DNA from: Bordetella parapertussis
GTDB taxonomy: Bacteria; Pseudomonadota; Gammaproteobacteria; Burkholderiales; Burkholderiaceae_B
DNA length: 46,865 nucleotides
NCBI GenBank assembly: GCA_945903445.1
Contig: CAMDNZ010000023.1
Span: 1-46,865, forward strand
Reading direction: 5' to 3'
Positions 17,577-26,253 of this stretch are shown here, piece by piece. The first letter of the stretch is position 1; every line of letters starts with the position of its first letter. The notes beneath the pieces were generated by a model. It was not told the DNA's origin. It searched no databases and saw only the letters and a program-made list of their open reading frames with translations. Position numbers and translations under genes: made by a program.

Positions 17577-17915
17577 ATGCGTATGTTCGATTTGTTTCTT
17601 CGTCGTGCCGGCGTCGATGCCGCCACCAGTCTCAACCGCCGTCGCGCCGTGTCGCGCCTGACGGTCGAATGCGCGCGCGAGCACCTGCCCGCATTGCGCA
17701 AGCAGATATGCCTCGATTTTCAAGCGGCAGGCTTGGACGTGGCCCACATGCAGGTTCACGCAGGCGTAGCACCCGAGCTGGCCCGTGCCTGCATCACCGT
17801 AACGTGTCCGCCCGAGCGACGTCCGGTCCTGATGGATCAGGCGCGCTTGTTGAACGCCAACCCCGAGGTGCGTGGGGTGAGGTTCGGACAGCGCCCTGTC
17901 GCTCAGGCCGCCTAG
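17577..17915 (+). CDS. small protein resembling the MgtC C-terminal domain
   Basis: A soluble 112-aa protein with a perfect Shine-Dalgarno (AGGAGG) at 17566-17571. Residues 28-105 (RLTVECAREHLPALRKQICL ... PEVRGVRFG) have the strand-helix-strand-strand-helix-strand feel of the ACT-like domain that closes MgtC proteins. The real MgtC of this window (39769-40437) has a comparable tail. No transmembrane part is present, so it would be a free-standing domain. The long folded leader fits a regulated gene, possibly ion-responsive. The similarity is weak and judged by eye; otherwise unknown. Confidence 0.5.
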   Translation: MRMFDLFLRRAGVDAATSLNRRRAVSRLTVECAREHLPALRKQICLDFQAAGLDVAHMQVHAGVAPELARACITVTCPPERRPVLMDQARLLNANPEVRGVRFGQRPVAQAA

Positions 17916-17940
17916 CTTTCCGGTAGACTTCCGAGTGGTG

Positions 17941-17967
17941 AGCGGCGCGTCTCGCGCCGCTTTTTTT
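17941..17967 (+). terminator. rho-independent terminator
   Basis: A 9-bp perfect stem AGCGGCGCG / CGCGCCGCT with loop TCT is followed by a T run. It lies 25 bp after the stop codon of the MgtC-domain-like gene and ends that transcription unit. Confidence 0.9.
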
Positions 17968-18067
17968 CGCCTGTGTCGCTCTCTTGTGCCGGCTTCGTTC
18001 GAGTCCGCTCGCGCGAGCGTCCATCGCGCGATCTACGTTTCACGTTTTCCCCGACCCCCCCGGCTTC

Positions 18068-18916
18068 ATGACCCTGCTCGACTGGCTCACTCCCTGGGAG
18101 TTTTCGCCCACATTGATTCTCGCGTTTGTCGTCGCGGCGGGCTTGTTCGTACGCGGCGCACGGGTGCATCGAGTCGGCTGGCCGCGGCATGTGTTCTTCT
18201 GGGCGGGCATGGTGCTGCTGTATCTCTCGCTGCACACCCACGTCGATTACTTTGCCGAGCGGATGTTTTTCATCCACCGGATTCAGCACCTCGTGCTTCA
18301 TCACCTGGGGCCCTTGCTTTTGATGGGCGCGTTTCCCGGTCAGGTCATGCGAGCAGGTTTGCCCCTGGTTTGGCGGCGTCGCCTGCGCGACTGGTCGCGC
18401 AACACCGCCAGCGGTCGAGTGACGGTGGGTTTGCTGACCCACACGGTGCTGGTGCCGGTGCTGTTCGTGTTGCTGGTGATCGTCTGGTTGCTGCCGACAG
18501 TCCAGTTCTATTCGATGCTCGACTGGCGACTATACCGATTGATGAATTGGTCGGTAGTGATCAGTGGCTTCATGTATTGGAATTTGATTCTGGATCGCCG
18601 CCCAGCGCCTCCGGCGGCGATGTCGCCGGGATATCGGGTGCTGTCGCCCATCCTGACGATGGCGCCGCAAATGGCAGCGGGGGCCATCATTGCGTTCACG
18701 GAACGCGATATCTATCCGTTGTTCGACCTGTGCGGGCGCGCCATTGCGATGTCGCCGCAAACCGATCAGATGATCGGTGGAATCACCATGTGGATTCCCG
18801 CAGCATTGGTCGAAGTGGTGGGCATGCTGATCGCCCTGGGCACCTTGATGCGCCTGTCGGGCAAGGGACGCCTGCGCGCAGCCGACAGAATGGTCGCGCG
18901 CAAGCCATCGAGCTAA
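18068..18916 (+). CDS. CtaG/caa3-type cytochrome oxidase assembly-like membrane protein
   Basis: A membrane protein of 282 aa with six or seven helices. HTHVDYFAERMFFIHRIQH and LVLHHLGPLLL give the His-rich region of the caa3_CtaG family (copper delivery to cytochrome oxidase in Bacillus). FTERDIYPLFDL lies late in the sequence. I chose the ATG at 18068 (MTLLDWLTPWEFSP); the frame is open upstream to 17984 but that part is basic and unlike the family. No cox genes are near. Family is fairly sure, function inferred. Confidence 0.82.
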   Translation: MTLLDWLTPWEFSPTLILAFVVAAGLFVRGARVHRVGWPRHVFFWAGMVLLYLSLHTHVDYFAERMFFIHRIQHLVLHHLGPLLLMGAFPGQVMRAGLPLVWRRRLRDWSRNTASGRVTVGLLTHTVLVPVLFVLLVIVWLLPTVQFYSMLDWRLYRLMNWSVVISGFMYWNLILDRRPAPPAAMSPGYRVLSPILTMAPQMAAGAIIAFTERDIYPLFDLCGRAIAMSPQTDQMIGGITMWIPAALVEVVGMLIALGTLMRLSGKGRLRAADRMVARKPSS

Positions 18917-18941
18917 AGGGGCACTGCCCCCGGCGCTACGA

Positions 18942-19781
18942 TTACGGCTCCATGCCGTGATACTTGCGAGCGAAGGCCACGGTTGCTTCGAACATGCCGT
19001 GTTTGTTGCCGCAGTCGTAGCGCTTGCCTTCGTAGCGGTGCGCAAACACTTTGCGCTCGCGCAGCATCGCTTCGATGCCATCGGTCAGCTGGATTTCGTT
19101 GCCCGCGCCGCGTTGCGTGCGGCGCAGGTGATCGAAAATCTCGGCTTCCAGAACATAACGGCCCACCACCGCCAGCGTCGAGGGCGCGATCTCGGGTTTC
19201 GGTTTTTCGACGATGTGCGTCACCCGGTGCGTGCGCGAATCGATTTCTTCCAATGCCTCGCAGATACCGTACTTGCTGGTGTCTTCGCGCGGCACGTCCT
19301 GCACACCCAGCACGCTACCGTCATGCTGCCTGGCGATGTCTACCAATTGCTTGACGACAGGCGTCTCAGCATCGATCAAGTCGTCGGCCAGCAGAACGGC
19401 GAACGGCTCGTCGCCCACGATGGGGGCCGCGGTCAGCACGGCGTGGCCCAAGCCCAGCGGGGCCGATTGGCGGATGTAGATGCAATTGACATGGGCCGGC
19501 AGCACGTTGCGCACGGCTTTGAGCAGTTCGAGTTTCTGCTTGTTTTCGAGATCGGTTTCGAGTTCGGGCGCGGAGTCGAAGTGATCTTCGATTGCACGCT
19601 TGTTTCGGCCCGTCACGAAAATCAGTTCGGTGATGCCGGCATTGACGGCTTCTTCCACGGCGTACTGAATCAAGGGTTTATCCACGACGGGCAGCATCTC
19701 CTTGGGCATTGCCTTGGTGGCGGGCAAGAATCGAGTACCCATCCCTGCTACGGGAAAAACCGCTTTGCGTACGGGGCGCAT
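18942..19781 (-). CDS. galU: UTP-glucose-1-phosphate uridylyltransferase
   Basis: Makes UDP-glucose for LPS, exopolysaccharide and trehalose pathways. The nucleotide-binding N-terminus reads AGMGTRFLPATKAMPKEMLP, followed by DKPLIQYAVEEAVNAGI and ADDLID. 279 aa is close to other GalU proteins. It is divergent from bepA with a 75-bp gap. Confidence 0.97.
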   Translation of the reverse strand: MRPVRKAVFPVAGMGTRFLPATKAMPKEMLPVVDKPLIQYAVEEAVNAGITELIFVTGRNKRAIEDHFDSAPELETDLENKQKLELLKAVRNVLPAHVNCIYIRQSAPLGLGHAVLTAAPIVGDEPFAVLLADDLIDAETPVVKQLVDIARQHDGSVLGVQDVPREDTSKYGICEALEEIDSRTHRVTHIVEKPKPEIAPSTLAVVGRYVLEAEIFDHLRRTQRGAGNEIQLTDGIEAMLRERKVFAHRYEGKRYDCGNKHGMFEATVAFARKYHGMEP

Positions 19782-19856
19782 AAAACCTCTTGGCGAAAGA
19801 AAGAATCGTTAAACTTTTGGTCGACATCGCTATCATATTCCTATGGAGAACAGGAT

Positions 19857-21365
19857 ATGACACGATTTTCAACGTGGGGACATCAAGGCACGGCGACCTT
19901 GCTGTGCGCGGCCCTGGTCGCGAGTAGCTGGCCCGTGAGCAATTCTTGGGCCCAGCCGGTTGGACTCCCTAATATTGGCTCGTCCGAGTCGTCTGAATTG
20001 TCTCCCCAGGTCGAAGCCGAGCTGGGCGCCGCCATTATGGCGCAAGGGCGTCGAGACCCGACGTTTATCGACGACACAGAGGTGAATCAGTATCTGACCG
20101 ACATGGGGCGCAAGCTGGCCGCATTCGCACCGGGCGGCGCGCCCCAGGTGCAGCTGTTCGCTGTGCGCGATCCCGAGATCAATGCTTTCGCTTTGCCGGG
20201 CGGATATATCGGCATCAATAGCGGTTTGGTGGTGTCCTCGCGCTCGGAGTCGGAGTTGGCAGGCGTCGTGGCGCACGAAATCGGACATGTCTCGCAACGG
20301 CATGTAGCACGAGGAATGACTCAACAGAAGCAAAGCGGCATGCTGATGGCGGCCTCCATGGCTGCGGCATTGCTGGCTGCTTTGGCAGGAGGCGGCGCCA
20401 ATCTGGGAATGGGTGTTGCCGCATTCGGCCAAGCCGCCGCCATTAACCGCCAGTTGGGGTTTTCGCGCGATGCCGAGCGTGAGGCCGACCGGGTGGGTTT
20501 TCAGATGCTGACCCGTGCGGGTTACGACCCCGAGGGCATGGTGGCCATGTTCTCGCTGCTGATGAACGCGTCGCGCCTGAACGAAGGCGCAGGTGGCGGT
20601 TCCTGGGTGAGTACCCATCCCTTGTCGATCGACCGTCTGTCGGACATCCAGAACCGCTCGCGCGCGTTGCCAGCCTCGCGTTATCTGGATAGCGACGACT
20701 ATCCTTACGTTCGTGCGCGCTTGCGGGTGCTGCAAGGTCGAGATCGAAACAGTCAGCGCTCGATCGAGCAGCAGCTGAAAGACGAGGTGCGTGCGCTGTC
20801 GGGCGTGCGTCAGTCGGCCGCTTATTATGGCTTGGCCATGTTGGCTTTGCAGGATGGTGCCGGTGCCCAGGCGCTGGAATATCATTTGCTTGCCATTGAA
20901 TACGGCAGGCAAGCGCCCATGCTGGCGCGCCAGCGTGTAGACATCGCCCGGGTGCAGAAAAACCTGGCGCTGTCATTGCAAGTTGCTCAGGATGCGTTCA
21001 AGCGATGGCCCAATAGCCGGGCGCTTGCGCTGTCTTATGCCCAGGCTTTGCAAGACAATGGTCGAGATCGCGAGGCCGTGGCCTTCCTGCGAGACCGTGG
21101 CAAAAGCTGGGCGCAAGACGAACCCAGGGTGTTTCAGCTTCTGGCTCAAAGTCAGTCGCGTGCCGGGGACGACGTGTCGGCGCGGCGCGATATGGCGCGT
21201 TATTACGTGGCGGTCGGTGCGTTGCAGGCTGGCGAATCGCAGCTTCAACAGGCGCGTGGCATGACGCAGGATTTCTACGAACAGTCGCAAATCGATGTGC
21301 AGATTCGTGAGATTCGCGAGCGAATCGACGCTCAGCGTCAATTGTTGGAGCGTTTCAAGAGCTGA
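19857..21365 (+). CDS. bepA: periplasmic M48 metalloprotease/chaperone with TPR (BepA-like)
   Basis: A periplasmic zinc protease of 502 aa that helps outer-membrane protein and LptD assembly in E. coli. A signal peptide is at about residues 1-32 (ending SNSWAQ). HEIGH at 140-144 is the zinc site and DAEREADRVGFQML gives the third ligand. The C-terminal half is helical TPR-like repeats (about 300-480). The start is ATG 19857, after AGGA; the frame stays open far upstream, but only as antisense to galU. Confidence 0.93.
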   Translation: MTRFSTWGHQGTATLLCAALVASSWPVSNSWAQPVGLPNIGSSESSELSPQVEAELGAAIMAQGRRDPTFIDDTEVNQYLTDMGRKLAAFAPGGAPQVQLFAVRDPEINAFALPGGYIGINSGLVVSSRSESELAGVVAHEIGHVSQRHVARGMTQQKQSGMLMAASMAAALLAALAGGGANLGMGVAAFGQAAAINRQLGFSRDAEREADRVGFQMLTRAGYDPEGMVAMFSLLMNASRLNEGAGGGSWVSTHPLSIDRLSDIQNRSRALPASRYLDSDDYPYVRARLRVLQGRDRNSQRSIEQQLKDEVRALSGVRQSAAYYGLAMLALQDGAGAQALEYHLLAIEYGRQAPMLARQRVDIARVQKNLALSLQVAQDAFKRWPNSRALALSYAQALQDNGRDREAVAFLRDRGKSWAQDEPRVFQLLAQSQSRAGDDVSARRDMARYYVAVGALQAGESQLQQARGMTQDFYEQSQIDVQIREIRERIDAQRQLLERFKS

Positions 21366-21512
21366 TCGCCGAGCCAAGTCTGGGGCGGCCGAGTTTAATC
21401 CAGCCGGACCGGGTCACGCCGTATGCGTCGTGACGAGTCGGGCGGAATCGTGATGGATCGATCGAACCCAAACCGAACGGGATGCGCTGCCTCGACGCAT
21501 CCCACACGTTCT
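21366..21512. other. gap between convergent genes with inverted repeats
   Basis: 147 bp between bepA and the converging hydrolase gene. GGATGCG...CGCATCC (about 21479-21501) can fold but has no T run on either side. GTCACG...CGTGAC (about 21412-21434) is a second small hairpin. No gene is seen. Confidence 0.3.
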
Positions 21513-22613
21513 CTATATAGACATCTCGAAGAATTTTGCGAGACACTGCGGCAGCCATCCCAGATTGCCGGGAAAGGCACCGGTGGGAAAGCCGGCATGG
21601 CCGCCTTCGGGGGGCTGATGCAACAGAACGCTGGGCGCACAGTCGCGCATGCCGGGCAGCGCCGAGGCGGGCATGAACGGATCGTTGCACGCGTTCAAGA
21701 CCAGCGTGGGAATTCGGATGCCGCCCAGCAGAGGCTTGCTGGAGGCGCGAGTCCAGTAATCCAAGGCATTTTTGAAACCGTGCATGGGGGCGGTATAGGC
21801 GTCGTCGAAGTCGCGCAGATCGCGTGCGTGCGAGATTCGGACCACATCGATCGCAGCAGGAAATCGTCGAGTTTTTTCCAACACCTTGTGCTTCATGGTG
21901 CGGAGAAAATGCGCGCTGTAAACATGACGATTGAACAGACCGCGCGACAGGCGGTTGCCGCCCGCGACGAGATCCAGCGGCACGGAAATTCCCGCAGCCG
22001 CTGCCAGCCAGCGTACCGAGTCGCCCTGCTCGCCCAGATGCTTGAGCAGTGCGTTGCCGCCCAGCGATACGCCGGCGGCATGCCAGCGGGCGTGCGGCAA
22101 GCGGCTTCGCACCGTGTTCAACATGAAGCCGACTTCTTCCGAATCGCCAGAGAAGTAAGCCCGCGCCAAGCGGTTGGGCATGCCTGCGCAGCCGCGAAAA
22201 TGAGCGACAACGACGATCCAGCCGCGTGCGCGGAAGTAGTGCGAAATGGCTTGTGCATAGCGGCTCTTGCTGCCGCCTTCTAGGCCGTGAAATAGCACCA
22301 GTGCCGGCGTGTCCTGGCCATGAGGAAAAGCGTGCCAGTCGGCAGGTTCGATCCAGCGCGCGGCGGCCGTCTGGCCGTCGGCGATATGCGGCAGCAACTC
22401 CAGCGCCGTGCCGTCGGGGCGGCGGTGTGGAATCAGACCCGGCCCGGTCCAGTCGAAATCGATAAAGTCGCCATCGGGCGTCTCGACGCGTTCGCGCACG
22501 AACGAGATGCGATGATTGTGCGCCACGAAGGCGGCCCAGATCGTCTGGCTATGCCCATCGGGCAACCAGCGTGGAACGGGGCAGGGCGTGGTGTCTAGAC
22601 GGGCATGGGCCAA
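21513..22613 (-). CDS. YheT-family alpha/beta hydrolase
   Basis: A hydrolase of about 366 aa. ARLDTTPCPVPRWLPDGHSQTIW is the typical start of the YheT/EMB8 family. The nucleophile elbow is GVSLGGN, the acid is in NACNDPFMP and the His is in PEGGHAGF. Natural substrate unknown. The frame is open to 22772, but the part beyond 22651 overlaps the upstream gene. I prefer the TTG at 22613, which has AGGA seven bases before it. It is the last of three minus-strand genes. Confidence 0.85.
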   Translation of the reverse strand: MAHARLDTTPCPVPRWLPDGHSQTIWAAFVAHNHRISFVRERVETPDGDFIDFDWTGPGLIPHRRPDGTALELLPHIADGQTAAARWIEPADWHAFPHGQDTPALVLFHGLEGGSKSRYAQAISHYFRARGWIVVVAHFRGCAGMPNRLARAYFSGDSEEVGFMLNTVRSRLPHARWHAAGVSLGGNALLKHLGEQGDSVRWLAAAAGISVPLDLVAGGNRLSRGLFNRHVYSAHFLRTMKHKVLEKTRRFPAAIDVVRISHARDLRDFDDAYTAPMHGFKNALDYWTRASSKPLLGGIRIPTLVLNACNDPFMPASALPGMRDCAPSVLLHQPPEGGHAGFPTGAFPGNLGWLPQCLAKFFEMSI

Positions 22614-22650
22614 CTTCAGGTCCTGTGTCCTGGTGGTGGATGCAAAGCGA

Positions 22651-23085
22651 TCAATGCAGCCTGTCCGGTGCGTCGAACAAGTCCAGCGAACTGGCTTGCG
22701 GCGGCGCGGAGGACGCGTGATGCAGCACCATGTGCCAACCCGAGCGTCCCTTGTGATAGACGTTGGTTGCATAGCAGGTGCTGATCATCGTGCCTTCGGG
22801 CGTGTTTACGGTGATCTGCTCGACCAACACGTGAACCACCGTCGACATGCTGGGCAAGACGACGTTGCGCAACGGTCTGATCGTCAGCGGCCCGTTGGCC
22901 AGTATTTCCCGCCACGACTCACGCACAGCATGATGGCCATGCGCGCGCAGGCCACCTGGGTGGATACACGCGATGTCTTCGTCGTCGGCCCACACTTGCA
23001 TCAGACGAGTGGCGTCGCCTTGCGCCAGCGCGTCATAGAACGCCTGCTCGGCTTCTTCGGAGGTGGCGAAAGGGGGGCTGCTCAT
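22651..23085 (-). CDS. NTF2/SnoaL-like domain protein
   Basis: 144 aa with one cone-shaped NTF2-like domain. The N-terminal helix is EEAEQAFYDALAQGDATRLMQVWADDEDI, then HPGG and a strand-rich half ending GRSGWHMVLHHAS. Proteins of this type bind small ligands or are isomerases; this branch is mostly uncharacterised. It starts two bases after the stop of the zinc-finger gene, so the two are probably coupled. Confidence 0.85.
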   Translation of the reverse strand: MSSPPFATSEEAEQAFYDALAQGDATRLMQVWADDEDIACIHPGGLRAHGHHAVRESWREILANGPLTIRPLRNVVLPSMSTVVHVLVEQITVNTPEGTMISTCYATNVYHKGRSGWHMVLHHASSAPPQASSLDLFDAPDRLH

Positions 23086-23087
23086 GT

Positions 23088-23288
23088 TCAGTGGCCGTGT
23101 GCCAAGGGACCGCCTTGCAGCCGATACTGCGCGCCGCAGTAGGCACATCGGGCGCTGCCCGTGTGGGCCACGTCTAGAAACACCCGGGGGTGCATGCTCC
23201 ATTGCGGCGCATGGGGCCCCGGGCAGTAAATGGGCAGATCCTGGGGTTTGACGTCGATCACTTCCTGGGCGGGTGCAGCGGCACTCAT
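23088..23288 (-). CDS. CHCC-type zinc-finger protein
   Basis: 66 aa with one zf-CHCC domain: PIYCPGPHAPQWSMHPRVFL supplies Cys and His and CAYCGAQYRL supplies the last two Cys. The domain is related to the NDUFS6 complex I subunit, but bacterial members are small proteins of unclear role. The ATG at 23288 begins MSAAAPAQEVIDVK. First gene of a three-gene minus-strand run. Confidence 0.88.
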   Translation of the reverse strand: MSAAAPAQEVIDVKPQDLPIYCPGPHAPQWSMHPRVFLDVAHTGSARCAYCGAQYRLQGGPLAHGH

Positions 23289-23360
23289 GGGCAGTCCTGG
23301 GAAAAGAATGCTGGGAAAAGAATCTCTGGCTCGCATTGTATCAAGCACACCCCGCCACAC

Positions 23361-23421
23361 CATACGCAGAAGCAGGTTATAGCGGAGTCAACCCATATGC
23401 AGAGGCAGGTTACAGCGCAGT
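23361..23421 (+). repeat. two tandem 28-bp imperfect repeats upstream of azlC
   Basis: The copies start at 23361 and 23394 (33-bp period, about three helical turns). They share CATA(C/T)GCAGA(A/G)GCAGGTTA(T/C)AGCG and end in AGT. A third GGTTA lies at 23433, within GGTTACAAT, whose TACAAT (23436-23441) could be a -10 box. They could be paired operator sites. An ATG inside copy two (23397, with GGAG upstream) is an alternative start for azlC. Confidence 0.55.
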
Positions 23422-23543
23422 TTCTACGGGATGGTTACAATGCAGCAGCCGAGGCGCGCATAAGTGCCTTCCCGTTTTCACCTCCTTGCAGTCGCGCCCA
23501 GGCAGCTACCTTGTCTCAGTACCCGCCCGATGAACTCGCCGCT

Positions 23544-24254
23544 ATGCAGGCATTAAAAGCCGAGCGGCGGGCCGCCTTCAAAGAGGGGGCATGGGCCATG
23601 CGATCGGCCATGATCGCCACCGCCACGTGGGGCCTGGTCACGGGGGTCGCCATGGTCAAGAGCGGCTTGACCGAGTCGATGGCGATTGCGATGACACTTC
23701 TCGCTTATGCCGGATCGGCCCAGCTGACCTCCCTGCCCTTGATCGCCTCTGGCGCACCGCTGTGGTTGATTTTCGCCGCCGGTTGCGTCGTCAACGTGCG
23801 ATTTTTGATCTTTGGCGCGGCACTGCATCCCTATTTTCGGCATTTGTCGTGGCCCAAACGGCTGGGTTTGGGCTATTTCACGACCGACATGGCGTTTGTG
23901 CTGTTCATGCCGCGTTTCGGCGATGCCAAAGTACGCGGCACGCGAGAACAACTGTGGTTCTTCCTGGGGGCCATCGTGCCCGGTTGGTTCGCCTGGCAGA
24001 CCTCCAGCTTGATCGGCATTGCCCTGGCGAGTGCCGTACCGATGGAGTGGTCGCTGGAGTTTGCCGCAGTGCTGGCACTGCTGGCGATTACGATTCCGTT
24101 GGCGACGACCCGTCCGGTTCTGTTGGCCATGCTGGCTGCCGGCCTGGTGGCCTGGGTGGGGCAGGCTTTGCCGCTGAGATTAGGACTGGCGGCGGCCGTC
24201 GTTGCAGGTATCACTGCGGGTATCGTGGCCGAAAAAGCGATGAAACGAGCATGA
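23544..24254 (+). CDS. azlC: AzlC-family branched-chain amino acid exporter, large subunit
   Basis: An inner-membrane protein of about 236 aa with six or seven helices. AFKEGAWAMRSAM leads into the first helix; AYAGSAQLTSLPLIASGAP and NVRFLIFGAALHPYF are AzlC-family segments. With AzlD it forms a two-part exporter of branched-chain amino acids or related compounds. I chose ATG 23544 because it gives the family length; ATG 23397 has a better Shine-Dalgarno (GGAG) but adds 49 residues unlike the family. It overlaps azlD by ATGA. Confidence 0.88.
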   Translation: MQALKAERRAAFKEGAWAMRSAMIATATWGLVTGVAMVKSGLTESMAIAMTLLAYAGSAQLTSLPLIASGAPLWLIFAAGCVVNVRFLIFGAALHPYFRHLSWPKRLGLGYFTTDMAFVLFMPRFGDAKVRGTREQLWFFLGAIVPGWFAWQTSSLIGIALASAVPMEWSLEFAAVLALLAITIPLATTRPVLLAMLAAGLVAWVGQALPLRLGLAAAVVAGITAGIVAEKAMKRA

Positions 24255-24580
24255 GCGACACGCTGATCTATACCGGCTGGGCCGTCTTCCTGTTGTTCGT
24301 GTGCAGCCTGCTGTGCCGGGCGGGCTATATGTTGTTCGGCGATTACATGCCCTTGCCTGACGGCGTGCGTCGAGCGCTGCGCTATGCACCCGCGGCCGCC
24401 CTGACGGCCATTATCGTGCCCGACATTTTGCCGTGGTCGGCAGCCTCGGGGCCGCAGTTCGATCTGCGGCTATTGGCTGCGCTGATCGGCGTATTGGTGT
24501 ACATGCGAACCCGCAGCGCCGTGCTGCTGATCGTCGCGGGCATGGCCGCCCTCTGGTCGATTCGCTGGGCACTGAACTAA
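24251..24580 (+). CDS. azlD: AzlD-family small transporter subunit
   Basis: 109 aa with three or four helices. The family features are CRAGYMLFGDYMPLPDGVRRALRYAP, matching the AzlD motif R-x-LP-(x)-R-x-L-x-Y-hP, and RTRSAVLLIVAGM near the end. It overlaps azlC by ATGA, so the two subunits are made together. Confidence 0.9.
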   Translation: MSDTLIYTGWAVFLLFVCSLLCRAGYMLFGDYMPLPDGVRRALRYAPAAALTAIIVPDILPWSAASGPQFDLRLLAALIGVLVYMRTRSAVLLIVAGMAALWSIRWALN

Positions 24581-24701
24581 GGTGCTTGGTGTATCGAGTC
24601 GGGTCGAATGCTGCACCTGCGGTAAAATGTCGCCACACGAAGCAGCCGGACCGGTTTGGAAAAGTTTTTTCTAAATTGGAAGTCGGGCTGCAATACTTTA
24701 A

Positions 24702-26189
24702 ATGACAGCTCCCATTACTTCCGATACCGGCGCCGAAGCGCCCACGCTCACTTTCGCCGATTTCGCCTTGCATCCGCTGCTTTTGCAGTCGATCGAGGAG
24801 ACCGGCTACACGCGTCCCACCCCCATCCAGGCGCAAGCCATTCCAGTCGTGATCGAGGGGCGCGATGTCATGGGCGCCGCGCAAACCGGCACCGGCAAGA
24901 CCGCAGCGTTTACGGTGCCTATTTTGCACCGGCTCATGCCGCACGCCAACACCAGTGCCTCGCCGGCACGCCACCCGGTGCGTGCTTTGATTCTGGCACC
25001 GACGCGTGAGCTGGCCGACCAGGTAGGCGAAAGCGTAAAGCGCTACAGCGCCAAGACGCCCTTGCGTGCGGCGGTCGTCTTCGGGGGCGTCGATATCGCG
25101 CCGCAACGAGACGCTTTGCGTCGCGGTTGCGAAGTCTTGGTGGCCACGCCTGGACGTCTGCTCGATCACGTCGAACAAAAAAACGTCAACCTGAGCCAGG
25201 TGCAATTGTTGGTGTTGGACGAAGCCGACCGCATGCTGGATATGGGTTTTTTGCCCGATCTCGAACGCATCATGCGCTTGTTGCCGCCTGCACGGCAAAC
25301 GCTGTTGTTCTCGGCGACGTTCAGCAACGAGATTCGCAAGCTGGGCCGCACCTATCTGAAGCAGCCGGTCGAGATCGAGGTGGCCGCGCGCAATGCGACC
25401 GCTGAAACCGTCACGCAGATCGCCTATCAGATGTCGGCCGACGCCAAGCGTGCGGCTGTGGTGCATCTGGTCAAGTCGCGCAATTTGCGCCAGGTCATCG
25501 TGTTCTCGAACACCAAGATCGGCACCGCTCGCCTGGCGCGTCAGTTGGAGCTGGACGGTGTTCGAGCCGAATCGATTCATGGCGACAAGACGCAGGCCGA
25601 TCGCATGAAGGCGCTCGAAGCATTCAAGGCGGGCGAGCTGGAAGTGCTGGTGGCCACCGATGTGGCCGCGCGCGGGCTGGATGTCGCGGGCGTGCCCTGC
25701 GTCATCAACTACGATCTGCCGTATAACGCCGAAGACTACGTTCACCGCATTGGCCGTACGGGTCGCGCGGGCGCGTCGGGCGAAGCTATCGCGCTGTTTA
25801 CTGCCGATGAAGAGAAATTCTTGCTGGATATCGAGAAGTTGACCAAGCGTCAGGTGCCGCGCGGCACACTCGATCTTCCGGCCGATGTGCTGGCTCGCAG
25901 CCATGTCCGATCGGCCGATGCGGGTCGCGCAGGTGGCGCCCGTCCGGCATGGGAAGGCCGCGAGCCTCGAGAGAATCGCGATGCACGTGCACCGAGCGAA
26001 AGCCGCGAACGCGTTCGCAGCGGTCGGCCCTATGGCTCACGCCAGCCGGTCGATGAGTTTTTTCTGAAACCTTACGTGCCGTCGAATAGTCCGGTGCTAG
26101 ACGCGCCCGTGCCGCTGGCGCCCTCAGCTGCGTCGGACGGCAAACGCAAAGTAGCCGTTTTGTTGGGCGGCGGAAAAAAAGCCGATTGA
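24702..26189 (+). CDS. rhlE: DEAD-box RNA helicase, RhlE-like
   Basis: An ATP-dependent RNA helicase of 495 aa acting in ribosome assembly and RNA turnover. The Q-motif region is FADFALHPLLLQSIEETGY, Walker A is AAQTGTGKTAAF (59-70), and PTRELA, TPGRL, DEADRMLDMG, SAT and HRIGRTGRAG follow in order. The C-terminal 100 residues are basic and low in complexity, rich in Arg, Glu and Ser, as in RNA-binding tails. The leader is T-rich with no good Shine-Dalgarno. Confidence 0.94.
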   Translation: MTAPITSDTGAEAPTLTFADFALHPLLLQSIEETGYTRPTPIQAQAIPVVIEGRDVMGAAQTGTGKTAAFTVPILHRLMPHANTSASPARHPVRALILAPTRELADQVGESVKRYSAKTPLRAAVVFGGVDIAPQRDALRRGCEVLVATPGRLLDHVEQKNVNLSQVQLLVLDEADRMLDMGFLPDLERIMRLLPPARQTLLFSATFSNEIRKLGRTYLKQPVEIEVAARNATAETVTQIAYQMSADAKRAAVVHLVKSRNLRQVIVFSNTKIGTARLARQLELDGVRAESIHGDKTQADRMKALEAFKAGELEVLVATDVAARGLDVAGVPCVINYDLPYNAEDYVHRIGRTGRAGASGEAIALFTADEEKFLLDIEKLTKRQVPRGTLDLPADVLARSHVRSADAGRAGGARPAWEGREPRENRDARAPSESRERVRSGRPYGSRQPVDEFFLKPYVPSNSPVLDAPVPLAPSAASDGKRKVAVLLGGGKKAD

Positions 26190-26253
26190 TCGTGTGACGT
26201 TCTGACTCATCGTCGATGAGCGATGGTGCTTGCCAGTCGACCGCCGTATCGGC

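Noticed and set aside
18957..19856. 300-codon N-terminal extension of the bepA frame
   Set aside because: It is antisense to galU; the signal peptide and Shine-Dalgarno at 19857 fix the start.
21479..21501. GGATGCG...CGCATCC as a terminator between bepA and the YheT-like gene
   Set aside because: No T run on either strand; kept only as an unassigned hairpin.
23273..23533. Frame with the peptide repeat PYAEAGYSGVN / PYAEAGYSAVS
   Set aside because: The peptide repeat is the by-product of the DNA repeat; no Shine-Dalgarno, and it overlaps azlC in another frame.
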